In this document: piece after piece, positions 8,200 through 20,600 of the stretch
Layout: the number at the start of each line of letters is the position of its first letter
Position numbering within the stretch: position 1 is the first letter of the stretch
Source of the DNA: Paenibacillus vini
Lineage (GTDB): Bacteria; Bacillota; Bacilli; Paenibacillales; Paenibacillaceae
Assembly (NCBI RefSeq): GCF_018403325.1
Contig: NZ_BOSL01000025.1
Location: forward strand, 1-53,919
DNA: 53,919 bases
Direction: 5' to 3'
Position numbers and translations under genes: made by a program
Notes under the pieces: generated by a model
Databases searched by the model: none
What the model saw: only the letters and a program-made list of their open reading frames with translations
What the model was told of the DNA's origin: nothing

Positions 8200-8241
8200 A
8201 GAAAACCCCATACATACTCGAAGGTACATACAGGGTTTTCT
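8200..8241 (-). ncRNA. Leader hairpin RNA of the Abi_2 gene (abiF-type RNA candidate)
   Basis: On the minus strand the 9-base arms AGAAAACCC (8241-8233) and GGGTTTTCT (8208-8200) enclose a 24-base loop with two GTATGTA-like copies around TTCGAG. With the promoter at 8259-8287 the hairpin begins about 11 nt after the predicted transcription start and ends about 20 nt before the Abi_2 start codon, just upstream of the ribosome binding site. No T-run follows, so it is not a simple terminator. Its size and placement fit the noncoding RNA that accompanies AbiF toxins, but this identity is inferred from position and structure only. Confidence 0.45.
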
Positions 8242-8258
8242 AACTGATCTCTAATATT

Positions 8259-8287
8259 ATTATACAAAACAATAAAATATATGTCAT
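8259..8287 (-). promoter_or_regulatory. Sigma-A promoter of the Abi_2 transcript
   Basis: On the minus strand ATGACA (8282-8287) and TATAAT (8259-8264) are separated by 17 bases. The start of transcription is expected near 8252, just ahead of the leader hairpin. This shows that the Abi_2 gene is an independent unit and not read from pcrA-ligA. Confidence 0.75.
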
Positions 8288-8320
8288 CCACTTTTTTATT
8301 TACAGAAAATATTCCTCGCG

Positions 8321-10360
<2,040 letters not shown>

Positions 10361-10494
10361 TTATATGTATGGAAACGAAGGGACCCGGGGCTTCCGGGGC
10401 CGCTTGCGTCTCGATTTAACTATCATTTTCTCTGGCTCTGGCTGCTCTTGCAGGCTGGCTGATAAAAAACCTGGGCGGGTACAATATATCCATT

Positions 10495-10514
10495 TGTCCA
10501 CTTTTAGGTGGACA
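10495..10514. repeat. 20-bp dyad repeat, copy 1
   Basis: TGTCCACTTTTAGGTGGACA is an inverted repeat (TGTCCAC/GTGGACA around a 6-base centre). The same 20 bases occur in the opposite orientation at 46641-46660. Both copies are in intergenic DNA, here between pcrA and ligA. A GCGCACAAA string lies close to both copies, so the shared unit may be longer than the dyad. Confidence 0.7.
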
Positions 10515-10563
10515 CTTTTCCGTTTTGTCCTCCTCAGGCGCACAAAACGACCTGGAAGTTGCA

Positions 10564-10590
10564 ACAGCCAGTGCTTGGTACACTGGCTGT
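10564..10590 (-). terminator. Hairpin after pcrA
   Basis: A perfect 10-base stem (ACAGCCAGTG with CACTGGCTGT) with a 7-base loop begins 27 bases after the pcrA stop codon. The T-tract is weak on the minus strand (TTGCAACTT), so it may only attenuate transcription into ligA or protect the mRNA end. Confidence 0.5.
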
Positions 10591-10616
10591 ATGGCTGAAT
10601 GCCTGCTGAGCTTCTA

Positions 10617-13001
10617 CTACTCCGTCACCTTCGTGATCGGAGCGAATCCCGCCAGCAGGCGCTTCACGCCGACCGGCGCCGGAAAGGCGATTTGCAGCTC
10701 CATGTCATTGCCGGAGCCTTTAATCGCCACGACGGTGCCGATGCCCCATTTGCCGTGCGACACTTTGTCGCCGGCGCTGAAGCCGTCGCCGGAGCTGCCG
10801 GCGCCCGGCGTTGATTTCCTCGCGGTGGACGGGCCGCCGGAGGTACCGGCCATGCCCGGTACCGTCACGGTTACGCCGCCGCTGCTGCCATTGCCGCTTC
10901 GGCCGCCTGCGGCAGGCCGCGAGGCCGGTGATTCGGCCCCGCCGCCGCGGTGGCCGAAGTTGCTGCCGCCGCTGGCGCCGAAGCCACGGCCGCTGTACGC
11001 GCCGCCGATGCCCGCCCCCCGGCGGTAGCGGTCGCGCTCAATGCCTGTATCTTCCTTGAGTTCCTCAGGAATCTCCTCCAGAAAGCGCGACGGCGGGTTC
11101 GCCGTAGTGCGGCCGAACAGCGTGCGCATCTGCGCGCAGGAGAGGAACAGCTTCTCCTCGGCCCGCGTGATGCCAACATAGGCGAGGCGGCGCTCCTCCT
11201 CCAGCTCTTCATTATCAAGGAAGGCCCGGCTATGCGGGAACACGCCTTCCTCCATCCCGATAATGAAAACGATCGGGAACTCCAGTCCCTTCGCGCTGTG
11301 CATCGTCATCAGCACAACGGCGTCATCGTTTTGTTTTTCCGCATCGCTATTGTCGTTCATGCTGTCGATATCGGCGATCAGCGCCAAATCGGTCAGGAAG
11401 GATACGAGCGTCTTATCTTCATTATTATTCTCAAATTCCATCGTTACTGACAGGAACTCATCAATATTTTCGAGCCGGGAACGTGACTCCAGCGTATTTT
11501 CACTTTGCAGTTCCATCCGGTATTGAGACATTTCCAGCAGTTTCTCGGTCAGTTCAGTCACGGACAGATACTCGACCATTTTGTGCAGCGCGGCGATCAT
11601 GTCATAGAACTCAACCAACGCATTACGCGTACGTCCTGCGAAGCCGAGGTCGTCCACCGTCTCCAGCACGCGGAAAATGGAAGTGCCCCGCTGCGCCGCC
11701 GCATCCGCCAGCTTGCCTACCGTCGTATCGCCGATCCCTCTTTTTGGCACATTGATGATCCGGGTCAAGCTGATATCGTCGTCCGGATTGGACAGAAGCC
11801 GCAAGTAACCGAGCAGGTCCTTAATTTCTTTACGATCGTAGAACTTGATGCCTCCGACGATCTGATACGGGATATCCGATTTGATGAGAATTTCCTCGAT
11901 TACCCGGGACTGGGCATTAGTCCGATACAAAATAGCATGATCGCGGTGTTGCTTGCCGTCTTTTACATTTTTGGCGATCTCCGAGGTTACGAAATACCCC
12001 TCATCATGCTCCGAATCTGCGCGGTATACTTTGATTTTGTCCCCGTCGCCTTTGTCGGTCCACAGTTTCTTCGGCTTGCGTCCGGTATTCCGCCCAATTA
12101 CGCCGTTCGCCGCGTTCAGAATCGTCGAAGTGGAACGGTAGTTCTGCTCCAGCATAATCGTGCTCGCTTCAGGATAATCCTGTTCGAAATTCAGGATGTT
12201 ACTGATGTCCGCCCCCCGCCAACGGTAGATCGACTGGTCGCTATCGCCCACGACGCAAATCCGGTGATGCTTGTCAGCCAGCATGCGGCACAGCATATAT
12301 TGGGCCCGGTTTGTATCCTGATACTCATCGACGTGGATGTATGCGAATTTTTTTTGATAGAAATCCAGCACTTCCGGCGTCTCTTTAAACAGCTCGATCG
12401 TCTTCATGATCAAATCGTCGAAATCGAGCGAATTGTTGTTGCGGAGCTTCTTCTGGTACATGGTATATACTTTAGCGACGATGCCTTCAAAATAGTCCCC
12501 GATCTTTTGCTCATACTGTTTCGGGGTGATCAATTCGTTCTTCGCCGTGCTGATCATCGACTGAACCGCCTTCGGCTCAAACTTTTTCGTGTCGATGTTC
12601 ATCTCTTTCATGCAATTGCGGATCACGGAGAGCTGATCGGTAGAATCCAGAATGGAAAAGTTCGACGTAAACCCGATACGCTCGATATCTCTACGGAGAA
12701 TCCGTACGCACATGGAGTGGAAGGTGGATACCCAAATGTCGCGGCCTTCCGACCCGCCAACCAGCCGGGAGACCCGGTCCTGCATTTCGCGGGCGGCTTT
12801 GTTCGTAAACGTGATCGCGAGAATCGCCCAAGGCGGGGCCTTGCGCGTAGCGATCAGGTAGGCGATGCGGTGCGTGAGCACGCGCGTCTTGCCGCTGCCC
12901 GCGCCGGCCATAATCAGCAGCGGGCCTTCCGTCGTCTCGACGGCTTTGCGCTGCTCCGGGTTTAGGCGGGCCACCGCCTCTTGTATATTAACAGGTTGCA
13001 T
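10617..13001 (-). CDS. pcrA: ATP-dependent 3'-5' DNA helicase PcrA (UvrD family)
   Basis: A 794-residue superfamily 1A helicase used in nucleotide excision repair, replication restart and removal of RNA polymerase. The ATG at 13001 follows AAAGGAGCATTTTCT; a start 9 codons earlier has no such site. Motifs seen: Q-motif [10 protein letters not shown], Walker [12 protein letters not shown], Walker B DEYQDTN, motif [16 protein letters not shown], motif IV QNYRS, motif [15 protein letters not shown] and YVGITRAEE. Residues about 660-740 are a low-complexity Gly/Ser/Arg-rich linker. The last ~55 residues ([16 protein letters not shown]) are the Tudor-like domain that contacts RNA polymerase in PcrA. 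It lies between pcrB and ligA as in B. subtilis. Confidence 0.97.
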   Translation of the reverse strand: MQPVNIQEAVARLNPEQRKAVETTEGPLLIMAGAGSGKTRVLTHRIAYLIATRKAPPWAILAITFTNKAAREMQDRVSRLVGGSEGRDIWVSTFHSMCVRILRRDIERIGFTSNFSILDSTDQLSVIRNCMKEMNIDTKKFEPKAVQSMISTAKNELITPKQYEQKIGDYFEGIVAKVYTMYQKKLRNNNSLDFDDLIMKTIELFKETPEVLDFYQKKFAYIHVDEYQDTNRAQYMLCRMLADKHHRICVVGDSDQSIYRWRGADISNILNFEQDYPEASTIMLEQNYRSTSTILNAANGVIGRNTGRKPKKLWTDKGDGDKIKVYRADSEHDEGYFVTSEIAKNVKDGKQHRDHAILYRTNAQSRVIEEILIKSDIPYQIVGGIKFYDRKEIKDLLGYLRLLSNPDDDISLTRIINVPKRGIGDTTVGKLADAAAQRGTSIFRVLETVDDLGFAGRTRNALVEFYDMIAALHKMVEYLSVTELTEKLLEMSQYRMELQSENTLESRSRLENIDEFLSVTMEFENNNEDKTLVSFLTDLALIADIDSMNDNSDAEKQNDDAVVLMTMHSAKGLEFPIVFIIGMEEGVFPHSRAFLDNEELEEERRLAYVGITRAEEKLFLSCAQMRTLFGRTTANPPSRFLEEIPEELKEDTGIERDRYRRGAGIGGAYSGRGFGASGGSNFGHRGGGAESPASRPAAGGRSGNGSSGGVTVTVPGMAGTSGGPSTARKSTPGAGSSGDGFSAGDKVSHGKWGIGTVVAIKGSGNDMELQIAFPAPVGVKRLLAGFAPITKVTE

Positions 13002-13233
13002 AGAAAATGCTCCTTTCCAAATGCTCAATACTTAATGTGAAGTGAAAGTGACTCCACGTTTTATCGAATAATATAGGATGAATTGTGAAGAAGATTAATG
13101 ATAATGACGATGGACGATGGCGATGATGATTCGCTGGATAAACTAGTTGATAGGCTCTAGGACAAGGTAGATTGATGCTTGTAGATTAGTAATATGATAA
13201 TAAATATAGTGTTTAAATCGAGTGTTGGACATT

Positions 13234-13421
13234 AACTGGAAAATATACAGCTAATTTCGCCGTCTTCGTGCAATCTCATTAACTAACTGTAAAACCTACA
13301 GCTAATTCGCCTTCTACACGCCAAAGTTGCCTAATTCGTCTTAAATAGATGGAGGTTTTACAGCTAATTTAGTCGTAGGCTGCAATTTTGCCAAAATAGC
13401 TGGAGAAAATGCAGTTAATTT
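13234..13421 (+). repeat. Four degenerate copies of a ~26-nt repeat between pcrA and pcrB
   Basis: The unit is roughly AACTGgAAAA-TACAGCTAATTT. Copies begin near 13234, 13285, 13345 and 13397, so the periods are about 51, 60 and 52 bases, close to whole numbers of helical turns. Each has a purine-rich start (ACTGGAAAA, ACTGTAAAA, GATGGAGG, GCTGGAGAAAA) and the ending CAGCTAATT or CAGTTAATT. The sequence between copies is not conserved. Copies differ too much for a CRISPR array and no cas gene is near. The rest of 13002-13464 shows no gene; I believe related repeats are scattered in Paenibacillus genomes, but could not check. Confidence 0.65.
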
Positions 13422-13464
13422 GTTTTCGGTAGGGCTTGGGTTACTTGGGTTACTAAGGTTGCTC

Positions 13465-14211
13465 TTACCTGCTACCACTGCCGTAGAAACTACCGTTACT
13501 GCTACCGCCAGTAATACTATTCCCTTTCACCGCCCGGACTGTGCTCAGCGCACCTTGAAGGTCGCTGTAAATTGCGTTACCGACAACGATTGTGTCGCTG
13601 ACGGCCGCCGCTCGGCGTGCTGTTTCGGCATCGTGAATCCCCCCGCCATAAAAAAGACGAGCACCCTCAAGACATCTGCGCACATCCGCTACAAGCTCCA
13701 TGTCGCCGAATGTCCCGCTATACTCTACATAGATGATCGGCATCTGCAGCAATTTGTCCGCAACCTGGGCGTACGCGGCGGCAGCCGCTGCATCCAGGCC
13801 AGTGGTGGCCTCCGTAACTCGGGCAACCGTGGAATCGGGGTTCAGAACGAGGTAGCCTTCCGGAACCAACAACTCCCAAGGAATCATATACCCGTACTGC
13901 TCGACCGCTCGGGCATGCTGACCGACCAGCCAATCACTCCGCGAGGTGTTCAGCACCATCGGTATCATATATAAATCAAATCCCGGCACGACGGCTTCCA
14001 AATCGGAAACCTCCAGCACGCATGGAATTTCAAACCGGCGGATGCGCGACAAGAGATCCACCGTATTCTCATACGTCACTCCGCTGGAGCCTCCCACCAT
14101 AACGGCATCGCTCCCGGACATACAAATGGCTTCCAGCACCTCGTCTTCCAATGGACGATCGGGGTCCAACTTGAATACATGCCGCCAAGACTGCAAACTT
14201 TGCTTCAACAC
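13465..14211 (-). CDS. pcrB: Heptaprenylglyceryl phosphate synthase PcrB
   Basis: A TIM-barrel prenyltransferase of the PcrB/GGGPS family, which in Bacillus joins heptaprenyl diphosphate to sn-glycerol-1-phosphate to make an archaea-type ether lipid precursor. Diagnostic stretches are WRHVFKLDPDRPL, GSDAVMVGGSSGVT, the barrel strand CVLEVSDLEAVVPGFDLYMIP, YVEYSGTFGD and the phosphate-binding LFYGGGIHDAETA and IVVGNAIY. The start is taken as GTG at 14211 (GGAGG five bases upstream); TTG at 14208 is equally well placed. A Gly/Ser-rich tail of about 17 residues after the usual end (VKG) is extra compared with B. subtilis PcrB (228 residues). Same strand and order as pcrA and ligA, but about 460 bases separate it from pcrA. 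Confidence 0.93.
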   Translation of the reverse strand: MLKQSLQSWRHVFKLDPDRPLEDEVLEAICMSGSDAVMVGGSSGVTYENTVDLLSRIRRFEIPCVLEVSDLEAVVPGFDLYMIPMVLNTSRSDWLVGQHARAVEQYGYMIPWELLVPEGYLVLNPDSTVARVTEATTGLDAAAAAAYAQVADKLLQMPIIYVEYSGTFGDMELVADVRRCLEGARLFYGGGIHDAETARRAAAVSDTIVVGNAIYSDLQGALSTVRAVKGNSITGGSSNGSFYGSGSR

Positions 14212-14260
14212 CGACTCCTCCAAGCTTGTCCAAACTATTCATATACCCGTTTCGGTCACG

Positions 14261-14286
14261 AAAAACGGGGCCTCTCTCCCGCCCCG
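14261..14286 (-). terminator. Terminator-like hairpin upstream of pcrB
   Basis: On the minus strand CGGGGC pairs with GCCCCG around a 9-base loop and is followed by TTTTT. There is no clear gene upstream on this strand, so it may stop antisense transcription coming from the xylanase side or act as an attenuator in the pcrB leader. The remaining stretch 14290-14683 holds no convincing gene. Confidence 0.5.
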
Positions 14287-14455
14287 CTCGTGCTTTGTCC
14301 GCTGTATTAGGTCAACCTTTATTTCGTATCAGCTGATTCATGCAAACCGGCTATTTTTCATAGCCACTTCTAGTCTAAGTGACTGTTAGAATACTGTCAA
14401 TGTTCGTATGAAATGCGAACAAAAAGAACCCGGTCTCCTGAGCTGATCCACAAAG

Positions 14456-14469
14456 AATGAACGTTCATT
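14456..14469. promoter_or_regulatory. 14-bp perfect palindrome upstream of the xylanase gene
   Basis: AATGAACGTTCATT is its own reverse complement. It lies about 215 bases upstream of the xylanase start in an otherwise empty region, so it could be an operator for a dimeric regulator. No regulator gene is adjacent and chance cannot be excluded. Confidence 0.35.
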
Positions 14470-14632
14470 ATGAAGCTTCCTGGATTTATTATCCCTCAGT
14501 AGAAAAGAGCATTTGCATTCTTCCTTCTTTGCATTTATCTGGGAAAAACTCGGATTGTCCTTTAATTTTGAGTAAGACGGTTCAAATTCGAAATGGTATG
14601 CTCCGGAAGGGAGGAGGTGAAATTTACATTTT

Positions 14633-14646
14633 TGTAAGCGCTTTAC
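14633..14646 (+). promoter_or_regulatory. Catabolite-responsive element (cre) candidate
   Basis: TGTAAGCGCTTTAC fits the Firmicute cre consensus TGWAARCGYTWNCW at nearly all positions. It lies 38-51 bases before the xylanase start codon, where CcpA binding would repress transcription when preferred sugars are present. Xylanase genes are classic CcpA targets. Confidence 0.65.
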
Positions 14647-14683
14647 CATTTTCGACAAATTTGGTGCAGGAGGAATGCTTTAA

Positions 14684-17600
14684 ATGAGGAGATCGTTCAA
14701 ACAAATTGCTTCAATCTTACTTACAGCGGCCTTGCTAATGCCGGCGGGTCTCATTGTCCGGACCGCGCAGGCAGCGGATTCAGCAGCACCTAATTCGGTA
14801 ATCGTATACCACGAAAACTTTGAAAATGGCCCGGGTAAGGCAACCCAATCGGGTAGTGCCAACCTGGAGGCGGTAACTGGCAAGAAATTCACCGGCAATG
14901 AGGATGGAGCAGCATTATCAGTAAGCAACCGGTCCAATAATTGGGACGGCGTTGACTTCGCATTCGGTGACATCGGCTTGGCGGCTGGACAGGAATATAC
15001 CGTAACAGCTTCCGTTTATGTTGAGGATGATTATAATCTGCCTCAAGGTGCGCAAGTCGTTCTTGAAGTTGTAAGCAATAAAGGCAGTGATGATGAATCG
15101 TACAATGGAATTAGCTCCACAGCGTTTAAAGCAGGACAAGGCGTCTCACTCTCTGCTAATCTCCCAGTTACGAACGTAGAGGGTACAGCTCTTCGGATAA
15201 AATCCAATGATGAAGGTGCAAAAGTTCCCTTCTATATCGGGGATATTTTAATCACCACAGTAGAATCCCCTCCCTCATCTGCTGTAGTGCTTCAACAAAG
15301 TTTTGAAGATGGTGCTGCCGGGGGATGGGCTAGGCTCTCTTGGGGCACCAGCGGTGAAGTTTCCGTTATTGACGGTATCGCCTCCGCTGGCACTAAATCA
15401 TTAAAGTTTTTTAACCGGGCCAATGAGAAAGCAGTTCCTGCTCTCGCCCTGACGAACATTGTCAAATCCGATCGAAAATACGACATTTCTCTCAAAGTCA
15501 GACTCGGTTCGGATTCAGGCAATTTCCATATCGCCTCTAAAATAGATTCCGACTTGCTCGAAAACAAGTATCCCTGGATCGTTGGAAATAAGGTAGTAAA
15601 CGCTCTTGAATGGACCACATTTGAAACTAAAGGCTACGAGATTCCATCTAACACCAAGGAAGTCATTATTTACGTTGAACCGGCCGAAGGCAATATGTTG
15701 ACCTCGGATATTTACATCGACGAAGTGATCATCACGGATGTCACGCCGGGCGGGACTAACCCTCCGGAAGTTGTAGACAAAACAGGCATATCCGCCGACT
15801 TTGAAGATGGCCTGGATGGTTTCAAAGCACGGAATGGCCGGGAAACTGTAGTACTTTCCAAAGAGGACAACCATACTTCTGACGGCAGCCAGAGTCTCCT
15901 TGTTACTACTACAACCCAATATGATGCTGCATTGGTCGACGCCGGCGGCAAAATGGCCAAGAACCACCAGTATGAGCTGTCGGCATGGGTAAAAATGAAA
16001 TCAGGCGAGGCCCCTACCACTCTGCGCATTAGTGTCCAATACGCAGACAGCGGCTTTGCAAACGTGTCACCGAATGTAACCGTAACCGATCAACAATGGG
16101 TAGAACTGAAGGGCAAATATACTCTTACGACTACCCCAACCGTACTCAATGCTTATGTTGAGACCGCAAATAATGATGGAGGCAACCGTACCTTCTTTCT
16201 GGATGATTTTAAATTGTCCTATTTGGGGCCGGTAGCTGCGGCGCCTCCGATTCAAGAAGGACTCCCTAACATAAAGGATGTTTACACTGACGATTTCCTG
16301 ATTGGTAATATTGTTAACCCGGGAAGTTTTGACGAGAATCGGCTCAAGCTTCTGAAGAAGCACCACAATGTCGTCACGTTTGAGAACGATATGAAGCCGG
16401 ACTATGCCTATAACAGCAATAGAGTGTTTGACTTTACCGCAGAAGATGCCCTTGTACAGAGAGTACAAGATGCAGGCCTTGACTTGCACGGACACGTACT
16501 CGTATGGCATGCGCAGTCACCAGAATGGCTTCATACCGCAGCCGATGGTCAACCGTTGAGTCGTGAAGAAGCTCTGGACAATCTAAGGACCCATATTCAA
16601 ACCGTCATGGAGCACTTCGGTGACCAAGTAATCTCCTGGGACGTTGTCAATGAAGCGATGAACGATAACCCGGCGAATCCGCAAGACTGGAAAAAGGCAT
16701 TGCGCAATTCGGGCTGGTTGAAAGCCATCGGCGATGACTTTATTGAGCAGTCCTTCCTTGCGGCCAGAGAAGTCATTGATGAAAATGGATGGGATATCAA
16801 GCTCTACTACAATGATTACAATGATGATAACCAGAATAAATCCACCGCCATCTACAGCATGGTTAAAGAACTCAATGAGAACTATGCCAAGACTCATCCA
16901 GGCAAAAAGCTGGTTGACGGGATCGGCATGCAGGCCCACTACAATCTGGGCACCAGAATAGACAATGTCAAGAGTTCGCTCGAGCGCTTCATATCCCTGG
17001 GCGTTGAAGTCAGCATTACCGAACTGGACATTATGGCGGGCACCAACTCTACAATCACTGACAAAGAGGCGCAGCAGCAGGCATATCTTTATGCCCAGTT
17101 GATGGATCTCTATAAGAAAAACAGCGATCATATTCCGCGTGTAACCTTCTGGGGATTAAATGACAGCACGAGCTGGAGAGCCGAGCAGAATCCAACCCTG
17201 TTCGATAAGGATCTGCAAGCGAAAAAGGCTTACTACGGGGTAATTGACCCCGAGAAGTACATGGAGGAAAATCCGCCTCAAGGTATTGATGCCAAACAAT
17301 CCAAGGCGTATTATGGAACACCGTCTATCGACGGGTCTGTTGACAGCGTATGGAGCAGTGCTCCCGAAATGAAGCTGGATACGAAACAGATGGCCTGGTC
17401 AGGTGCTTCAGGAACAGCCAAAACGCTATGGGATGACAAAAATCTGTATGTATTGATTCAAGTCATAGACGACAAACTGGACAAATCCAGCGTCAATGTC
17501 TGGGAGCAGGATTCGGTCGAAGTATTCGTCGATGAAAACAATGCAAAATCAACCAGCTATCAAGACGACGACGGACAATACAGAGTGAACTTCGACAACG

Positions 17601-20600
17601 AGACTTCATTCAATCCGGCGAAAATCGCTGCAGGTTTTGAATCCAAAACCTCTGTTTCCGGCACGAATTACACGGTTGAAATGAAAATCCCGTTCAAAAC
17701 GATTACACCGGCCAACAATGCTAAAATCGGCTTTGATGCCCAGATCAACGATGCCAAGAACGGCGCTCGTATCAGTGCCAATGCATGGAATGACCCTTCA
17801 GGCCAAGGGTACCAGGACCCGTCCGTATTCGGGGAAGTTACACTCGTTGGAGGCCAGACTCCGATTCAAGAAGATCTTCTTAATATTAAGGACGTGTACG
17901 CCAACGATTTCCTGATTGGCAATATTGTTAACCCGGCCACTTTTGAAGGAAATCGGCCTAAGCTTCTGACGAAGCACCACAATGTCGTCACGTTTGAGAA
18001 CGATATGAAGCCGGACTATGCCTATAACAGCAATAGAGTGTTTGACTTTGCCGCTGAAGATGCCCTTGTCAAAAAAGTACAAGACGCAGACCTTAAACTG
18101 CACGGACATGTCCTTGTCTGGCATGCGCAGTCCCCTGAATGGCTTCATACCGGGGCCGATGGTCAACCGTTGAGTCGTGAAGAAGCTCTGGACAATCTAA
18201 GGACCCATATTCAAACCGTCATGGAGCACTTCGGTGACCAGGTAATCTCTTGGGATGTCGTCAACGAAGCGATGAACGATAACCCGGCGAATCCGCAGGA
18301 ATGGAGAAAGGCATTGCGCCAATCCGGCTGGTACAAAGCAATCGGGGATGACTATCTCGATCAGGCGTTCCTAGCAGCCAGAGAAGTCCTCGATAAACAC
18401 CCGGACTGGGATATCAAGCTCTACTATAATGATTACAACGATGATAACCAGAACAAATCCACCGCTATCTACAGCATGGTTAAAGAACTCAATGAAAACT
18501 ATTCCAAGGATCATCCAGGCAAGAAGCTGGTTGACGGAATCGGCATGCAGGCCCACTACAATCTGGGCACCAGAATAGACAATGTCAAGAGTTCGCTCGA
18601 GCGTTTCATATCCCTGGGCGTTGAAGTCAGCATTACCGAACTGGACATTATGGCTGGCTCCAATTCTGTACTCACTGACAAGGAAGCGACGCAGCAAGGT
18701 TATCTTTTTGCCCAACTGATGGATCTTTATAAGAAGAACAGCGATCATATTCCGCGTGTAACCTTCTGGGGGCTGAGTGACGGAACCAGTTGGAGAGCCG
18801 AGCAGAATCCGGTGCTGTTCGATAAGGATCTGCAAGCGAAAAAAGCTTACTACGGGGTAATTGACCCCGGGAAGTACATGGCTGAAAATCCGCCTGAAAC
18901 CATTGATGTCAAGCAATCCAAGGCGTATTATGGAACACCGTCTATTGACGGGTCTGTTGACAGCGTATGGAGCAATGCTCCGGAAATGAAGCTGGAAACG
19001 AAACAGATGGCTTGGTCAGGTGCTTCAGGAACAGCTAAAACGCTATGGGATGACAAAAATCTGTATGTATTGATTCAAGTCAACGACGACAAACTGGACA
19101 AATCCAGCGTCAATGTCTGGGAGCAGGATTCGGTCGAAGTATTCGTCGATGAAAACAATGCAAAATCAACCAGCTATCAAGACGATGACGGACAATACAG
19201 AGTGAACTTCGACAACGAGACTTCATTCAATCCGGCGAAAATCGCTGCAGGTTTTGAATCCAAAACCTCTGTTTCCGGCACGAATTACACGGTTGAAATG
19301 AAAATCCCGTTCAAAACGATTACACCGGCCAACAATGCTAAAATCGGCTTTGATGCCCAGATCAACGATGCAAAGAACGGCGCACGTATTAGTGTAATTG
19401 CATGGAATGACCCTTCGGGTCAAGGGTATCAGGACCCGTCCGTATTCGGGGAACTCACCCTCCTCGGCAAATCGTCCGGCGGCAACAATGGAGGAGGTAA
19501 TAACGGCGGTGGCAATAACGGTGGTGGATCTGGCGGTTCGGGTTCCGGAAACTCCAATTCCGGAAACAGCGGCTCCGGTACGCAGCCTGGCACACAACCC
19601 GGCACGGTCAACAATAACAACGGGGTTGTATCCATCCAGCCTACTGTAAAGGTTGAGAACGGAAACGCTTCGGCAACCGTATCCAGCGAAAGCCTGAATA
19701 AAGCAATCGGGCAAGCTTCACTGGGAGCAAATGGCAAAAAGCAGATTGTTATTGAAGTACCGAATCAAGCAAATGTGCAATCTTATGTTGTTCACCTGCC
19801 GGCTTCAAGTCTGCAAAGCAACAACAATGTTGAATTTGTGCTCAAAACGGAGTACGCAACCCTTCATGTACCATCGAAAATGCTATCTAATATGACGGAG
19901 GAAGCCGGGCAAGTCTCCATTCAGATCAGCAAAGGTTCTGCGAATGACCTGAATGCCGATGCACGTGGAAAAGTGGGCAGCCGTCCGATCGTCGATCTTA
20001 GCGTGAAGGCTGGCGACCGTGTCCTTGCCTGGAACAATGCTGCGGCGCCTGTAACGGTATCCTTGCCGTACACCCCTGCCGCACAGGAACTTGCAAACCC
20101 GGATCAAATCGTGATCTTGTACATTGGCAGCCAAGGGCAGGCAACGGCCGTGCCAAGCGGAAGATACGATTCGAAGACAGGCTCGGTTACATTCACAACC
20201 ACCCACTTTAGCACTTATGCTGTAGCTTATGTAACCAAATCTTTTGCCGATCTACAAAACACGGCGTGGGCGAAACAAGCCGTTGAAGCGATGGCGGCCC
20301 GCGATATTATTAAGGGAATCTCTGATGAGAACTTCGCCCCTAAGGCTTCCATCACGAGAGCAGACTTCATCACCTTGCTTGTCAGAGCGCTGGAATTGAA
20401 GGGCTCTGGCGGAAATGCGGCAGCCTTCAGTGATGTTCAGCCAACCGCTTACTATGCGGAAGCCTTGGCTATCGCGAAGGAGCTTGGAATTGCTTCCGGA
20501 TTTAATGACAACACCTTCAAACCAGGCAGCAGTATTTCTCGTCAAGATATGATGGTCCTTACAGCAAGAGCCTTGAACGCGGCCGGTAAGCAAACTGGCG

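Noticed and set aside
11505-12965. 486-residue open frame opposite to pcrA
   Set aside because: It lies wholly antisense within pcrA, whose helicase motifs are unbroken; it has no ribosome binding site and a composition expected of a GC-rich shadow frame.
13234-13421. CRISPR array
   Set aside because: Only four units, which differ from each other by many bases, spacing is unequal, and no cas gene is within the window.
14261-14286. A missing gene upstream of pcrB implied by the terminator-like hairpin
   Set aside because: The minus-strand frame at 14386-14658 has no ribosome binding site or recognisable content; the hairpin alone does not justify a gene.
14457-14687. 76-residue frame ending at the xylanase start codon
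   Set aside because: No ribosome binding site at its start, low-complexity hydrophobic content, and it runs through the cre site and the xylanase ribosome binding site; more likely 5' regulatory DNA.
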